From: Nectonema munidae
Taxonomy: Eukaryota; Nematomorpha; Nectonematoida; Nectonematidae
DNA: 64,000 bases
Direction of reading: 5' to 3'
Assembly (NCBI GenBank): GCA_030549495.1
Contig: JAUIRK010001043.1
Location: forward strand, 124,001-188,000
In this document: positions 24,500 through 45,660 of the stretch, in pieces
How positions within the stretch are numbered: the first letter of the stretch is position 1
Layout of the letters: each line of letters opens with the position of its first letter
Position numbers and translations under genes: made by a program
Notes under the pieces: model-generated
What the model was told of the DNA's origin: nothing
Database searches by the model: none
Seen by the model: the letters and a program-made list of their open reading frames with translations, nothing else

Positions 24500-26352
24500 T
24501 TGCTTTTATTTTTATCCACACCATGTCTTCGTTCTCTTATCATGGTTCTGGAAAGAGAAAAAAACTTCCAAGGTGTTACTTTCATACAAGTGATTTAGAA
24601 TTGAGAAAAAGTGCGCGCACCTTTTCAAAGGGTGCATTGCATTTCATTATTTAATCCTTTTTAAAAACAAAAAGCACAAGCCTTCCACGAGATTGTATTT
24701 CACTACTTCTCAACTTATGTCATGATTTAAAATAAAGTTTCCTAAGCTGCTTCAGCGAAAACACTACTGCATTTTTCAGAGCATAAAATCGAGTTATTCC
24801 AAGTACTTGCAATAAATAAAAGTTTAAAATATTTAAGAGCCCATATTTTAAATAAACTTGTCCATAACCGACCATAACTTACTTAAGAAGCTCTCTTATG
24901 CTCATTTGTTTCTTTTCCTTCAAGTCACTTTTTTTCTGCAGACTTACCACGTTCGTTAATTAGTCCGCGTCACCGTTTTCAACTGCCAAGTGTGTGAGTT
25001 TTTCAAGCTGTGCACTAGCATCAATCAGTCACGATTGGCACAACCTTTGTTATTAATGAAAACAGTTTTGTGATCATTTAGAAACATTTTTTGAAAAGAA
25101 TTTTCACTGAATGCCGATTAAAATACGCTATCTCTTCACTTCAGTTCCTACATGTCACGATGAATTCGCTAGATCATTTAAATCGGACCTGAAAATACGG
25201 ATTGAATGGCGGTTATACACAGCGCTTCCTGCCGGTTTGCGACCACAAAAGGGTGAAGACGTTAGACAAGTGCCGGTTCTATAGAGGTCAGCTTAAGTGG
25301 AAAGTGCATCAGCATTATAATTTTGAGAAATGAAAATTCACAAGCAGGCAGCTCAAGCTAAATCGAATAAAAAAAAGCTGAGAAAAAGTAAAAAGTTGGG
25401 GGAAAAATGAAATGAGGCGAAACATATCAAATTCAATTCATTAGCCATTGATCTAAGTAAGGTAATTAGTTGAATAACTTACTGATCAACTCAGATGCAA
25501 ACATTGTGTAATTTGATATAAAATTTGGTTGTCACTTTTTTTCCAGGATAATCCAATATCTAACTTTTTGTAAACAAATTTAAAATAATGTAATGTATCT
25601 CAGGCTTTTGAACTTTTTTGAATGAAAATAATTTTCTCATTTTTTTTAAAACATTAAAATGTTTTTAATTTAGATGATTTTTAACATTTTATTTCCGCAT
25701 AAATTCAGTAAAAAGACAGACTCGAAAACTCTAGATTCCAGTAAAAGCACCTGGCAGTGATTTGATATAAAACTACTTTAAAATTTTTTTGATTGGTTAA
25801 AACCCGAAAATTTATCCAATGGGATAAAAGAGTTTGCGTACAGTTTCCCTCCTGTGACAAAAAAGACTACAGCTTTAAATATATATTGAGGAGTATATCA
25901 TTCTCTCCTCGCTTATAAGCCTGACACAGGGTGATGTTGAACATTCTTTTAAAAAAATCTTTCATCTTTCCATTCGTATATTTGGCTAGATAGTGCAACA
26001 CAAGCATAAGAAACAATATTCCGCAAAAGAAAGTTGTTTACTCATGTGGTAGAAGGCAGTGTAACGCATTTACTTCCCTTGTGAAACGTTTTAACAATTT
26101 CACACGTTGATGAGACTCTGGTAAAATGTTTTCAATCTTTTTACATTGTCTAAAACTTTTAAGTAAAGAAAAAAACCTTTTTTTTTTTAATTATTGAGAC
26201 GAGTATGAAATTCGTGACATCTAAATTTGTGTACGCTCAAATATGTGATCCTTTTCTATGTTTCGTTAATCATGAGTGTTCGTTTTACACGACACATAAC
26301 GACTATCTTTCTAAATTTGTTTAGATTCGCCTCTACCTTCTTACCAAATTGA
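24500..26352. other. spacer between the TatD-like gene and SPTLC1
   Basis: No gene supported in this 1.85 kb. The piece near 25.1-25.3 kb is GC-richer and unexplained; it may be part of the SPTLC1 promoter or a non-coding first exon. The remainder is AT-rich without repeats I recognise. Confidence 0.45.
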
Positions 26353-27801
26353 ATGCAAGAGGAACAGATCCAAGAATGGTACATTGCTCAGATGTTGAGG
26401 GCGTTTTCCGAAGCTCCTCTCTATCATCTGCTTTTCGAGGGCTTCTTAATCCTGATGATCATTCACTTTTTGTTCATAAGAAGCTACAAGATAAAAAAGA
26501 GTAAGGATGGCAACCTCACTGATAAAGAGAAGGACGAGCTCATTCAAGACTGGAAGGCAGAACCTCTTGTCCCTGAGAACGAAGAAATTTGCACCCTAAA
26601 ATCTTTTGAAAGAATCGACAAGCAATTCATATACTTCAGCGAAGGTGATAGGCTCTTGAATTTTTGTTGTTTTGACTTTTTGGCCTTGTCCAATCACAAA
26701 AGCATTAAGGATCACTGCATTCAAACTTTGGAAAAATACGGAGTAGGCACATGTGGTCCGAGGGCTTTTTACGGAACTCTTGACATTCACATAGAGTTGG
26801 AGAAGGATTTGAGAGATTTTATGCAGACCGAGGACGCATGCTTGTACTCATATGGCTTTGCTGCTATCTCAAGCGTTATTCCGGCGTATGCCAAAATTGG
26901 TGATGTCATATTTGTGGATGAATGTGTTCATTTCAGCATTCAACGGGGCCTGCAAGCTTCTAAGAGTGTCATCAAGTTTTTCAAGCACAACGACATCAAG
27001 GATTTAGAAAGAGCTCTGAAAGAGTTCGATCAAGAGTTGAAGAAGAAGCCTGCAGCAAAAGCCAGAGTGACGAAGCGCTTCATAGTCGTTGAGGGTATCT
27101 ACTTGAACACCGGCAAAGTCTGTCCTCTGCCAGAAATAGTGGCCCTTCGTCACAAGTACCTCGTCAGAATCATAATCGACGAGAGTCTGTCTTTTGGAGT
27201 TTTGGGCGCTCGCGGAAAAGGCTGTACCGAGCACTTTGGCCTCGCTGTCAAGGATGTGGACGTGATTGTGGGCAGCTTCGAGAACACTCTCGGCTCCTGC
27301 GGAGCTTTCTGCGTGGGCAAGCGCTACATCGTGGACCACAATTTGCTGGCCGGCCTCAGCTACTGCTTCTCGGCCTCCCTGTCCTCCATCCAGACCACTG
27401 CTGCCTCTCAAGCCCTGAAGCTGATGCAGGAAAGCGAAGATCTATTGCTGGCGCTGAGAGATAATTGTGAGTACATGCATAACCTCTTGTCCCTTCACCA
27501 AATTCTCTCCTACTTCGATTACTCAGGCCACAAGAACTCACCTCTGCTGCATTTTCACTTGAAGAACAAATTTTGTGGAGAGAATTCGCATCCAGCCGGA
27601 ACTCTTCGCACTTTAATGAAAATCGAGAAGATGATGAGTGATAGAGGATTTGCTGTGGCCATTCCAACGTACTTGCAAGGTGAAGAAGTGTCTGAGAAGA
27701 GTCCGAGTCTAAGGCTCTCTATCAACGCTGCTCACAGTAAAGAAGACTTGGATCGTGTGATTGCGGAGATGGAAAAGTGTTGTAGTGAAATTCTGCAATA
27801 A
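26353..27801 (+). CDS. SPTLC1: serine palmitoyltransferase subunit 1
   Basis: SPTLC1 is the non-catalytic partner of SPTLC2/3 in the ER-membrane enzyme that condenses serine with palmitoyl-CoA, the first committed step of sphingolipid synthesis. The 482-residue product matches the family along its whole length (human 473). It has a hydrophobic membrane segment at about residues 18-42, ELIQDWKAEPLVP after it, KYGVGTCGPRAFYGT (including the Cys that is mutated in human sensory neuropathy), IVVEGIYLNTG, IIDESLSFGVLG and SYCFSASL. At VGSFENTLGSCGAFCVGKR the PLP-binding Lys of catalytic paralogues is absent, as expected for subunit 1. Single exon; ATG at 26353 gives the conserved N-terminus. Orientation and lack of introns match the two genes upstream. 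Confidence 0.96.
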   Translation: MQEEQIQEWYIAQMLRAFSEAPLYHLLFEGFLILMIIHFLFIRSYKIKKSKDGNLTDKEKDELIQDWKAEPLVPENEEICTLKSFERIDKQFIYFSEGDRLLNFCCFDFLALSNHKSIKDHCIQTLEKYGVGTCGPRAFYGTLDIHIELEKDLRDFMQTEDACLYSYGFAAISSVIPAYAKIGDVIFVDECVHFSIQRGLQASKSVIKFFKHNDIKDLERALKEFDQELKKKPAAKARVTKRFIVVEGIYLNTGKVCPLPEIVALRHKYLVRIIIDESLSFGVLGARGKGCTEHFGLAVKDVDVIVGSFENTLGSCGAFCVGKRYIVDHNLLAGLSYCFSASLSSIQTTAASQALKLMQESEDLLLALRDNCEYMHNLLSLHQILSYFDYSGHKNSPLLHFHLKNKFCGENSHPAGTLRTLMKIEKMMSDRGFAVAIPTYLQGEEVSEKSPSLRLSINAAHSKEDLDRVIAEMEKCCSEILQ

Positions 27802-27802
27802 A
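27797..27802 (+). terminator. AATAAA overlapping the SPTLC1 stop codon
   Basis: The TAA stop is embedded in AATAAA. If used, it would give an almost absent 3' UTR. A second AATAAA at 27924-27929 is the more likely signal. Confidence 0.35.
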
Positions 27803-28559
27803 CTTTCAAGAAGCCTCTTTCTACTCCCTTTCACAATTTTTTTTATCATCAATGACACAAAAGTGTATTTACTTTTTGAATTGAGACAGGTCATTTCATT
27901 TAAAAATCTATCCTAATATTTATAATAAAACTTTTTTTATTTATGCCAAAGTCTTAGAGAGATCATTTTGTAGAAAGAGATCTTTTAAAGGAATCAGTGA
28001 TAGAAGCAGTCATGAGACACACAGCGATCAATTAATTAAAGGTCAACTTTTGAATTCTAATAGCACTTTTTATTTTATAGCTTTATCAATAGCAGTCCAT
28101 ATTTTGTAATAAAATAATCTGTCTTTAATAATATTAAAAATATATCTGAATATTCGCTTTCAAAATCGAAACTCTAAGCTTCGATGTTTTAAATGGCAAA
28201 ACTGTTTATGAAAAATTATTCAAGACCGAACTTTGAAAGTCTGAAATTATGCAGAATCTAAATTACCAACAAAGAAAGCTTTTGGAAAAAGTAGGCATTT
28301 TTTTCCATAAAATTTATAGATTATTAATTTTTTATGTAAAATTTTAAAAATATTTTTTTATTTTTAGTTTACTTTTTTAATGAAAAAAATCAATTTTTAA
28401 CTTTTCTTCCTCTCTTTATTTGATGTAGTTATCAAGTATTGAGTTTGAAAAATATAAATTTATACATTCTATGTGTCAGTGAGTGACACAGGAAAAACTA
28501 TGTTGACTTTTCTATAAAATTAAGCAAACAAAAAAAAGGTATTTGACAGACGTGCCCGC

Positions 28560-28790
28560 CCATAATAGTAATATTAAAAATAATAAAAAGGAACACTTTC
28601 TTTGTTTTAATTCACGACCGGTTTTGAAGAAGAATACACTTCTTGTTCACATGTCCTAAATTCAAGTTTCTTTTAAGGCGAAATCCTACCATTCATTTAT
28701 GGCATTTGAACAAGAAGTTTATACTTCGAAACAGGTCATGAATCAAAAAAATTAAGTGTTCCATTCTTTATTATTTTAAGTATTTTAATT
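28560..28790. mobile_element. palindromic MITE (~75-bp inverted arms)
   Basis: The left arm has AGGAACACTTTCTTTG, CACGACCGGTTTTGAAG and CACTTCTTGTTCA. The right arm is its inverse with TGAACAAGAAG, CTTCGAAACAGGTCATGAAT and AAGTGTTCC. The arms match over ~75 bases around a ~45-base centre. GACCGGTTTCGAA-type arms are common in dispersed repeats of animals. The structure at 50.84-51.08 kb looks related. Confidence 0.75.
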
Positions 28791-29221
28791 TCGGAAATAG
28801 TTCAAAAAGAAAATGGTCAGAATTTAAATTTCCGAAAATATAGTTCTAAAATGTTGAACGAGTGTAATAAAAATTAAGTGTTTTGTATACTTCTTGGTGA
28901 TTTATTAAAAAAGAAAATTTTGCAAATTCATGTGATTTATTTTTTTTTCAAAAAAAAATATTACCAAAAAGTTCGATTTTGTTTTATAAATAATACTTTT
29001 TCTATAAAAAGGAATGTGAAAAATTCTTACTTTACAGTGTCTATATTAGAGAATGGAAACATTCTATTTATCTGTAAAAAAATTATTGCCAAGATTCATT
29101 TTAGATGAGTCCTTTAAAAAATCAATTTTAGTTAAGGTGTAAAATAGGTTAACATGAATATAATAGAGTATCTTAAGACAGCTAGTAGCCATTTTTAAGT
29201 TATAAGAGTTGATGGGAAAAA

Positions 29222-29335
29222 GAAAGGAACATTTTACATACCTACTTTCTCATAGTTCGTTATAAGTGGCGTAATTGTGCCTTCTCGATGAAAACACCAT
29301 ACGCTACGCTACCTTTACCTATGGCTGTCAAGCAT
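29222..29335 (+). mobile_element. SINE family A, 5'-truncated copy
   Basis: It keeps only the conserved tail: CTACTTTCTCATAGTTCG, then GTGGCGTAATTGTGCCTTCT and CGATGAAAACACCATACGC. The same tail is in the minus-strand copy at 34.69-34.86 kb, where it follows a tRNA-like head. Confidence 0.7.
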
Positions 29336-30645
29336 TTGATGTTGATTGACGTAGCTTTATTAAGAGGACCGAGGTAGCTTCAAAAACACGAAACCAAATT
29401 CCATCATTGAGAATATGGGAAGCGTATATAAGATTTGTTTTTGAGACAAATTGGACGCAATCTTATATCCAAATAAATTTTGTAGAACGCTTTTTAAAAC
29501 CAATTATATGCAACAACTTCTCATCATACAAATGATGTTATCCTTTAATCTCCACATTTTACAGGCATCTCTGCAAAATAAATCAGACTTCCAATCTTGT
29601 CCAACCTTTCTCAGAATATCCTACTACAATAACCCATATTTTCGCACCTTGCAACCCACCTAAGGAAATAATGCTTCATTTTCATAGCACTCACTCTAAG
29701 ATGATTTAAAAATGGAAGGTTTTAGTTTTGGGGAAACTCCATTCTATAATTAATATAATGAATTTTTTTATTTTTTTTGAAAATTTTATTTGAATTTCAT
29801 CGACGCAGCGACAGTTCATTTATATACTTTTTGAAAAAGGTGCATTTTAATAGGCATTATAAATCTGCTATTGACATACCTATAAATACGTCAAACAAAA
29901 GAGATAAACTTATGTTTAGTTAAAGTGATGGGTATTTAATTTCTGAATTTTTCAAGTTACATTCTATAGTTTTTAGTTTGCCCTCAGATGCATAAAATGG
30001 GTCTCAAGGAAAAATAAAAAAAAATGAAATTCAAGTTTTAAATTTTGCTAAATGTCATTCAACAACTTAGAATAGATGGATTCTTTATTTTTTGTTCTTC
30101 AAATAGACCTTTTTTTATTGGAAAGTTAGGTCAAATGTGTTTCTTAAGTCATGCGATCGTTTGGGGTCCATTTTATTCATGAAATCATGTATTCCATACT
30201 TTAGAATAAAGATGGGAGAAAAATATCCAGTATTTGTCCATTTAAACATTAGAAATAAGCCAGCCTCATACAAATAACCAGAAGAAGACGTCGCCAGATT
30301 TCTCAGTGTCGCAACTCATTGAAGTTTCCCTGTTTTTCCAAGTATCTATATCCATATTTTTTAGTCACGGGAACAGTTATTATCTGATTGGATAAAATTT
30401 TTTGAATGATTTTGTAGTTTTAACCTATCAAATCACACTAGAATTGAACCAATTATTTTGAATAATATTGAGTATTCAAATGAACTGCACATAAATCTCG
30501 AATCTGATTGGCTATATTTCCTAACTCTAATCTGTCTGAAGGTGATTGCCTAAGCTCGTCAGTCATCACGTTTGCATAAAATTACAACCATTTGGGGGTA
30601 TGACTTTTTTGAAGATGAAAAGTTGGGAAAATTGTATAAAGAGTT

Positions 30646-30651
30646 TTTATT
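30646..30651 (-). terminator. COA7 poly(A) signal
   Basis: AATAAA on the minus strand, about 105 bases beyond the COA7-like stop codon. Confidence 0.5.
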
Positions 30652-30755
30652 AGGAGTATGTGCTAGAAACACATTTCTCAATCGGAACTTTTCGGAGGGG
30701 AGAGTAAAAGCGGGAAATGCTGGACTCGAAACAGGACAAAGTCGGCGAAAACGCA

Positions 30756-39059
<8,304 letters not shown>

Positions 39060-39441
39060 AGCATGATCTTAAAAACTAAAATGCACAAATAAATCACGAT
39101 TAAAACATTTGTTTTAACAAACGCTAGTGTTCTTTACAATCATTTTTAATTTCACTTGCCATCTCAAAGTAGAAGTGAAAAGTAAAAAGATATAGAGCAT
39201 CACTGTGAAATCATTTCTTCTAAAAAAAAAGTTGTGTACAATAAGGAGTATGTCTGTAAGTGCATAACTTTTTCCACTTGTAGAGTAGAGATCCCGATAT
39301 CGGTTCTCCAAATGGATCGCGCAATTCTTTGCACCTCTCAAGCTACAAAAGGCTTGAATTAAGAAACAGTGGAAGTTGTGCAAGTGTGCTTGGCAAAGCT
39401 TTGGAGACATTTTATATGATGTAGAAGCGTGCGCCTACTTA

Positions 39442-40244
39442 CAGTGGTTCTTAACCTGGGGGTCGTTTGAAGTTTTTCCAGGGGTCATGAAAAACTCTTG
39501 GTATCAAAAAGTGTATCCTCATGAACGTCTTTCCATCAGTTGCAAAACTATTTCTATTTGATGTATTCATTAATCCTGATTGTATGATGCAATCAATTAA
39601 TAATTTTGCCCTTAAAATCAAACATCATTTTAAATCTCACACATGTTGCTTGCAATCCAGCAATTGAAAACTATTTTCCGAAGTTAAATAGCCGTTCTAA
39701 TGACATTTGGATCACCACACCTTTTTCAGTGAGCGAAACTAGAATTGATGACTCTGATGTTGCTGCCAAAGTGAAGTTTCTTCAAATAAGAGAAGACAGT
39801 CAATTAAAACTCGATTTTTCCGAGCAAGCAATTCCATCATTCTGGGCCAAATTAAAAACCGTTCATCCTATTCTTTCCAAACGTGCTATGATTTTTTTGA
39901 TACAGTCATCTTCAACTTATTGTTGCGAGAGTGGATTTTGTGCAATGATGTCTTTAAAACCAAGTGCACGTAATAAGCTTTACACCATGTTTTGAAAAAC
40001 TTTTGTTTGACAAACAATACCAGCCTTCGAATTAAATTATACTGAATTTGTTAGATTATATTAATTTAAATAAATTTTTTCAATTAAACTTTCTTTTAAC
40101 AAGTCTTTGTATTATAAAACATAACATGTAAATTTTCTTGTTTTTAACTTTAAACGGCTGAATCAAAAAGAATTTTATAGGGGTCATAAAAAAAAATTTC
40201 ATAATATTTAGGGGTAAACAGATCCTAAAGGTTAGGAATAACTG
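39442..40244 (+). mobile_element. hAT element, internally deleted, with transposase C-terminus
   Basis: Left end CAGTGGTTCTTAACCTGGGG; right end, read inward, CAGTTATTCCTAACCTTTAG. The unit is 803 bp and keeps only the end of a transposase (39606-39995). The eight-base flanks (CCTACTTA, TTTTTGTA) do not match, so one edge may be altered. The family resembles the ZBED5/SCAND3-like hAT lineage. Confidence 0.7.
39606..39995 (+). pseudogene. C-terminal fragment of a hAT transposase (ZBED5-like)
   Basis: About 129 open codons: IWITTPFSVSE, KVKFLQIREDSQLKLDFSEQ, IPSFWAKLKTVHPILSKRAM and STYCCESGFCAMMSLKPSAR. The order WI..PF, QE.L..L..D..LK..F, FW......P.LS..A and TYCCESGFS......K...R is that of the hAT dimerisation region in ZBED5-type proteins. 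The N-terminal two thirds, with the catalytic core, are absent. Not a host gene. Confidence 0.82.
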
Positions 40245-40249
40245 TTTTT

Positions 40250-41565
40250 GTAAAAAAAAAACTTCGAGTGCTTATAACTTTAGCTTTTAAGTTTGACAAA
40301 TGGAAATTATGTCAAAATTTCAAAAAATTTGACCACAACTTTTGCATAGGCTGTTAAACGTTATAAAAACTTGGAAACTTTCATATAAAGGAATTTGCAA
40401 AAAAACTACAAAATAAAATTTTGCAAATATAGGTTGTGTATAGTGCATATCTCCCAATTTGTTCGAAACTTTTTTAGTTTTCAAATTATTAACAAAAAAC
40501 TAAAGATGTACAACATTTGACTATTCATCAAAACTTTTTGGTCATTTAGATCCTTTAGCTATATATTATAAGCTATTACTATAGTACCTATATGCGGCCG
40601 CGAAAAGTAGTAATACAGTTGCAAAATTTACATATGCATGCAACAGTCTTTGGTTAAAAGATTATACGAGTTCTATCTACTATTAAATTTTAGCTTCTTA
40701 GTTTAAATTTTATACGTTTTTATTTTGTTACTTTTGGTTTATAAACTTTTTTGTTTCTGGACTGTTTTGGACAAATGACATGTCAAATTAAAGCCCTAAC
40801 TAGACTTTTGGATATTACCTTAAATATAACTTAAATTTGCCATTTTTCGGCTTTTAAATACTACCAAATTTTGCAAACATTTATTTTTAAATTTGGTTGC
40901 ACTATAGAATGCCATTTTTATCGAAGGAATTTTTTAATGAAGCTCAATTTATACTTTTCAATACTACTTAGATTGCAAATTAAACTTTGTAGACAATTTA
41001 GGATTGTTTTTTTGATGCTTTGTGAACATAAAAAGCAGTTTAAAATTTGTTGTTTATATAGTTTGAGGTTTTGTTTTGAATGGCATTTTGAAAAAAGGTT
41101 ATGATATTTTTTACATAACCACTTAGAGGGTAGAACTATGGAGACATTTTATTGTATGCTCCAATAAGCACCTCTGTGTTTTTAAAGAGATGGTATTATG
41201 TAAGCAGGCATACAATAATTTATTTTGCATTTGTGTGTTTAAAGATTATATTAATTTGAAGGAGGCATAGAACAAGATTCGAAGTGTATTTGAAAAAATT
41301 AAAATTTTTTGCTTAATTAAAATTATTAAGCTTTTTTGTTGAAAGAGTAAAGTAGTTTAACGTAAAACTGCTTCACTTAATGCAAAAATTAGAGGAAACA
41401 TTTATTTTCTTTTTAATTAAGATAAACGTATTCTCAACAAATAATTGTAATTCCTTAGAGCATGTTTCATCCAACTGAGAGAATTTAGTTAAATTAGTAT
41501 CCAGATTTTATGTCTTATTGCATCCTCATTTTTATGCGACAATTTATAACTTTTTTTTTTTATAA
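40250..41565. other. gene-free AT-rich stretch
   Basis: No coding frame, element end or tandem repeat that I can support. The open stretch near 40.87-41.10 kb is AT-rich and unsupported. Confidence 0.45.
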
Positions 41566-41569
41566 GATA

Positions 41570-41690
41570 ATTTATAACTTGGGTTCGATCAAGCATTGGG
41601 CCTTCTTTCTCCATATTTTGACACAAGGCGTCCAAATGCGTCTTGTTGGTGAACACACTCTAAGGCAGCCGTATCTTTCCCTTTAAATTA
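41570..41690 (+). mobile_element. SINE family A copy
   Basis: B-box region TTGGGTTCGATCAAGCATTG followed by GGCCTTCTTTCTCCAT and AAGGCGTCCAAATGCGTCTT, a diverged version of the family A tail. The 5' part of the tRNA-like head is not clear. Confidence 0.55.
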
Positions 41691-42436
41691 TCTGTTACTT
41701 TAATTTGTCTCCTGTTCTTAATTTTTGTTTACTTTCTATTATACTACAGCACCATTAATTAAGTATACATTGTATGTACACCTTAATTTTCCATTTTACT
41801 ATGTTAGTGGGTTTGGACACTCTGAAGAGTTTGAACACTCTGATCAGACTTTACAAATGAAAACTTTATGGACGCCACCATTACGTGAAATTTGCTCCTC
41901 ACTGAATACACGTGGGTGCACTCCGATAAATCTTCACATTCTTATTCAATGAAATAAAAGGCCGTTTTAAAATAATTTAATACTCATATTTTGCATGTTT
42001 TTGATTTGAAAAAAAGTTAGGGTACCCCGGCGCGAGGACATATGCTCACAAAACAATTTCCCACACACTTTCTTATTTTTATAATATTATTAGTATTTTT
42101 TGTCTAGAATGTGTTTCACAAGTTTCTAAACATCATAAAACATACATAATTACCATTTTATTAGAAATTTGAAATAGTAGTCATATATGTTCATTAAATC
42201 TTATATGATTAAGTATATGGGTTGTTATTCTCAATAAAACTTAAAATGTTTTAAAAAGGAAAGATTACTAAAACGAGTATGTACAAAAATGTATATAGCC
42301 AGAATGTATTTTTTTCATATTAAAAATAAGTTTCATCTTATTCAACAATTTTTTTATTATAAATAATCTGTTTTGATATTAGTATGATTTACGTTCAGTT
42401 TGTATGTTTATACCTAAACAAACAAATCTTCTAGAA

Positions 42437-42713
42437 CAAGGTTCAACATTTTTTTACATAGGGACCCAAAATTTTATTAAGATCAACTCTATGGGAATAA
42501 ATATATATATAATATAAGATTCAAAATAGCTTAATTTAAAAAGCTATTAATTTTTAGATATTAAAATATATTCAAATATGAGTATATTAGTGAAATATTT
42601 ATTTTGTTTTCTTTCAATTCAAATACTTTTACATTTTGAAGTCTGATGAAAAGTACTATGGCCCATATCATTCTTTCCAAAAACCAAAATAGGCCCTAGG
42701 TTGAGCAAGCCTG
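42437..42713. mobile_element. hAT MITE, 277 bp, TSD nTCTAGAA
   Basis: Left end CAAGGTTCAACA.., right end, read inward, CAGGCTTGCTCAACCTAGGG. The flanks are TTCTAGAA (42429-42436) and CTCTAGAA (42714-42721), seven of eight identical. The TCTAGA core is a preferred hAT target. Non-coding. Confidence 0.75.
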
Positions 42714-42721
42714 CTCTAGAA

Positions 42722-44095
42722 TATATATTTGTAAATATAATTAAAAGTATAACATAAAAGCTAATATCTGGTTCCAAAAAATTACATAAGTTGAATACAA
42801 ATTTGGTTCAAAAGATAAAAAAAATCGGATTAAAGGCCTATTAAAAAGTAATAGACCAGAGAAAGGACTAAAGAAATCACCATTCAATTTTAAAAACAAA
42901 AGTCATTTTGTGAAGTACAATTGATGTAATGAATAATCTATAAGTATAAAAGATATGGATATAGATAAAAGTCTCAGCTAATAAATTAAAATTTTGAACA
43001 CTTAAAAAATACAATAAATTCTAGGAACGAAATAAAACTATTGTTTTTATATTCAAAATTATTTTATAGAAGAAAAAAGAGAGTTTTTTTATCAAACTAA
43101 ACTTATTTAAATTTTCAAAAAATATTACAATTTATTAAAATTAAGGGCAAAAAGATCCATTTTAAAATTGAATTAACAAAATTACTAATTATTCAATACG
43201 CAAAATAATAGTTTTCAAGCGAAATAGACAATCAAGTGATAAAATACAACTAAGATGATGTCATTACTGTTTATGCCCTCATCCAAAGCAATACTTTGAG
43301 AACTTTAAAAAAAATATGACGAAGTTTATTTAGAATACAAAATAATTGAACTGTGTTTGGTTGAGATAATAGACAGAATTAATTATTTTTCACTTATATT
43401 ACAAAAATAATACTTGTAATGTAGCATGTTTTACGCAAAGACTACTCAAAGCCGCTTTCGTGTTTAAACATTAATGTCAAATACAAAAGATTTAAAAATT
43501 TTAAACATACTCAGCAATTATATATTTATGTATGTTATGTATATAATAGAGTATATATATATAGAGAGAGAGGGGGACAAAGATGTATTACTTTTATGTA
43601 AATATATCTGTATATTATAAAGCAGATTAACAGAAAGAGAAGATTTTGGCATGTGTCAGGTAAAATGATTGTTCCATACTTTGATGAAAATCCCTCTGTG
43701 AAACTGTTGAGATGCGAATTCTGAATAGATCTATCGATAAACGTTCTTTTCATTTAATTTTGATGATAAATAAATATTTAATATCTGTGATGCATAAAAA
43801 ATAATTTACATGAAAAATATAAGTGTTTAAAAAATATTTAATATAGTGTGTGATATAACAAAACTATTTCTTTGGGCAAAAAAACAATTTTTTATAGTAC
43901 AGGGGGTATCGTATGATTTTATCAATAAAATTTTGATGCAATTTTTAAAAGAGTTGTTACTTAAATGCGTTAATTCTGTAATATTCATGCTTCTAAATTC
44001 TTTGGTTAAATTAGGATACCCTATTTCTTGCTTACTTATAATATTGGAATTCCGCCGTTTCGCACCGATTCGTTAGAAACGTTTCATAGAATTTT
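42722..44095. other. gene-free AT-rich stretch
   Basis: Nothing coding that I can support. A short (TA)/(GA) run is at about 43.55-43.58 kb. Confidence 0.45.
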
Positions 44096-44099
44096 GTTG

Positions 44100-45660
44100 A
44101 TTGGAAAATAATCAAAATTGATAAGTTTATTTGCTGAGAAATTAGACTTTTTTGTATCAGAACCAGCTGACAAAAAATTTGAATCCAACTAGAGCTTACA
44201 TTTATTTGTTGTTAAATTTTATTATATCCCAAAGATTGTTGAAGTTTTTCAAAACTTTAAGTTCCTCTACATTACAAAAATTTTGTACCATTCAGTTTCA
44301 TCATTGAGGTCCTCATCAAAAGACTTAAGGTATTTTTCGGAAATGGTTCTGCGTTTAGAGCTTGGCTTTGACAAGAAGCAGTGGAACTATTGTTTGAACT
44401 ACTGATAAACTTTCAGAAGCAACTAAATATCTAATTTGCTCATTTATTTTTCTAGTGTTTTCTTTGATTTTTCTTTTTGGATAAAGGAACTTTGGAACTA
44501 AAATTGAAGCCAAGAGAAGATTATTTTCCTCAAATTTTCACAAATTCATGAGATTATCATCCCATTCCTTCCAAATCGAGTATAGTTTTTCTCCATTTGA
44601 AAAGAACTTCACTTGCTGTTATCCTCTTTTTTTGAAAATAGAACGTCGATTCATAAAGAATTGAAATAATAAAGTTAACTTCCTCCCATTCATCTACACA
44701 ACTTGTGGCAAACGTATATCTTGAACATATCGCTTGAATTCAACATTAAAAAAGTACTACTCCATCTTAGGAGTATCTAAAAGCATTGCCTTACCAGATC
44801 TTCTTCTTAAAATGGCATCTGCATGTGGAGCACGTAAAATTGAAACTATGTTCCTTATTTTAATTAAAAACTCTTACCTAATTTTCAAGCCATCTTTTAC
44901 TCCGAGCTGCAAGTTAGGTTCCATACATCCCATATGGTGTATTTCTGGAAATATCTTTACTTTGCTTATCTTTACATTCAGAATTATCGAGCCTGAATTA
45001 GTTTTTTTTAATTTTCAATATTTATATCCCATATTTGCTGCATTATCAAAAACGCAAACTAAAAAAATTTTGATATTGATATCGGAATCTCCCAAAACTT
45101 AAAAATATCATTTTTGTGGTTTGCTGAATCATTTAAAGAAAGCGTATTAACTAAAGAAAACATCACTTCGTTTAATCCCTTCTTCTCACACCAGTATTGA
45201 GCAATGACTCCGATAAAATGTCATTTCAATCTGGCTACACAATCAAACTTCAAAAAAACTTGTTTTAATCTTTTCTTTGTTGAATTTTCTCAATAACAAA
45301 GACTTAATGCTTTTTCGACTGAGAGGAATTTCTACCTTTTTCGATAATGCACCCTTTATCAGTTGAAAAAAATTAGAGAAAAACCATTATCCACTATCAT
45401 TTTTACTACTGCCATTTCAAAATCTTTTTTTGAAACTGTAATGCTTGCTGATACTTCTGTTTCCACAAAATAGTTTGACAAAAAATTTGAGTTGCTTCAA
45501 TTTTTGCTTTTTTAATCGAATTTTCCTTGTCCTTTTCATCAACGAACTTAAAATATCTTTATGTCTAGAAGATGATGTTTCAAATTAGAAGAACCGTTTT
45601 TATTTTTTTTCTCCATTCAAAAATAACTGCAGGAAAGGTAAAATTCTTCTTTAATATAAT
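44100..45660 (-). pseudogene. hAT transposase with BED zinc-finger remnant, heavily decayed
   Basis: Minus-strand pieces in the right order: SSNLKHHLL at ~45580 (end of a BED finger, usually TSNL..HL), FIGVIAQYWCEKKGLNEV at ~45215-45160, VFDNAANMGYKY at ~45055-45020 (the hAT DNAANM block), and HHMGCMEPNLQLGVKDGLK at ~44938-44882 (usually C.AH.LNL.VKD.L). Pieces are separated by many stops and frame changes, so the gene is dead. The C-terminal part down to 44.1 kb is only weakly recognisable. Terminal repeats were not seen. Confidence 0.7.
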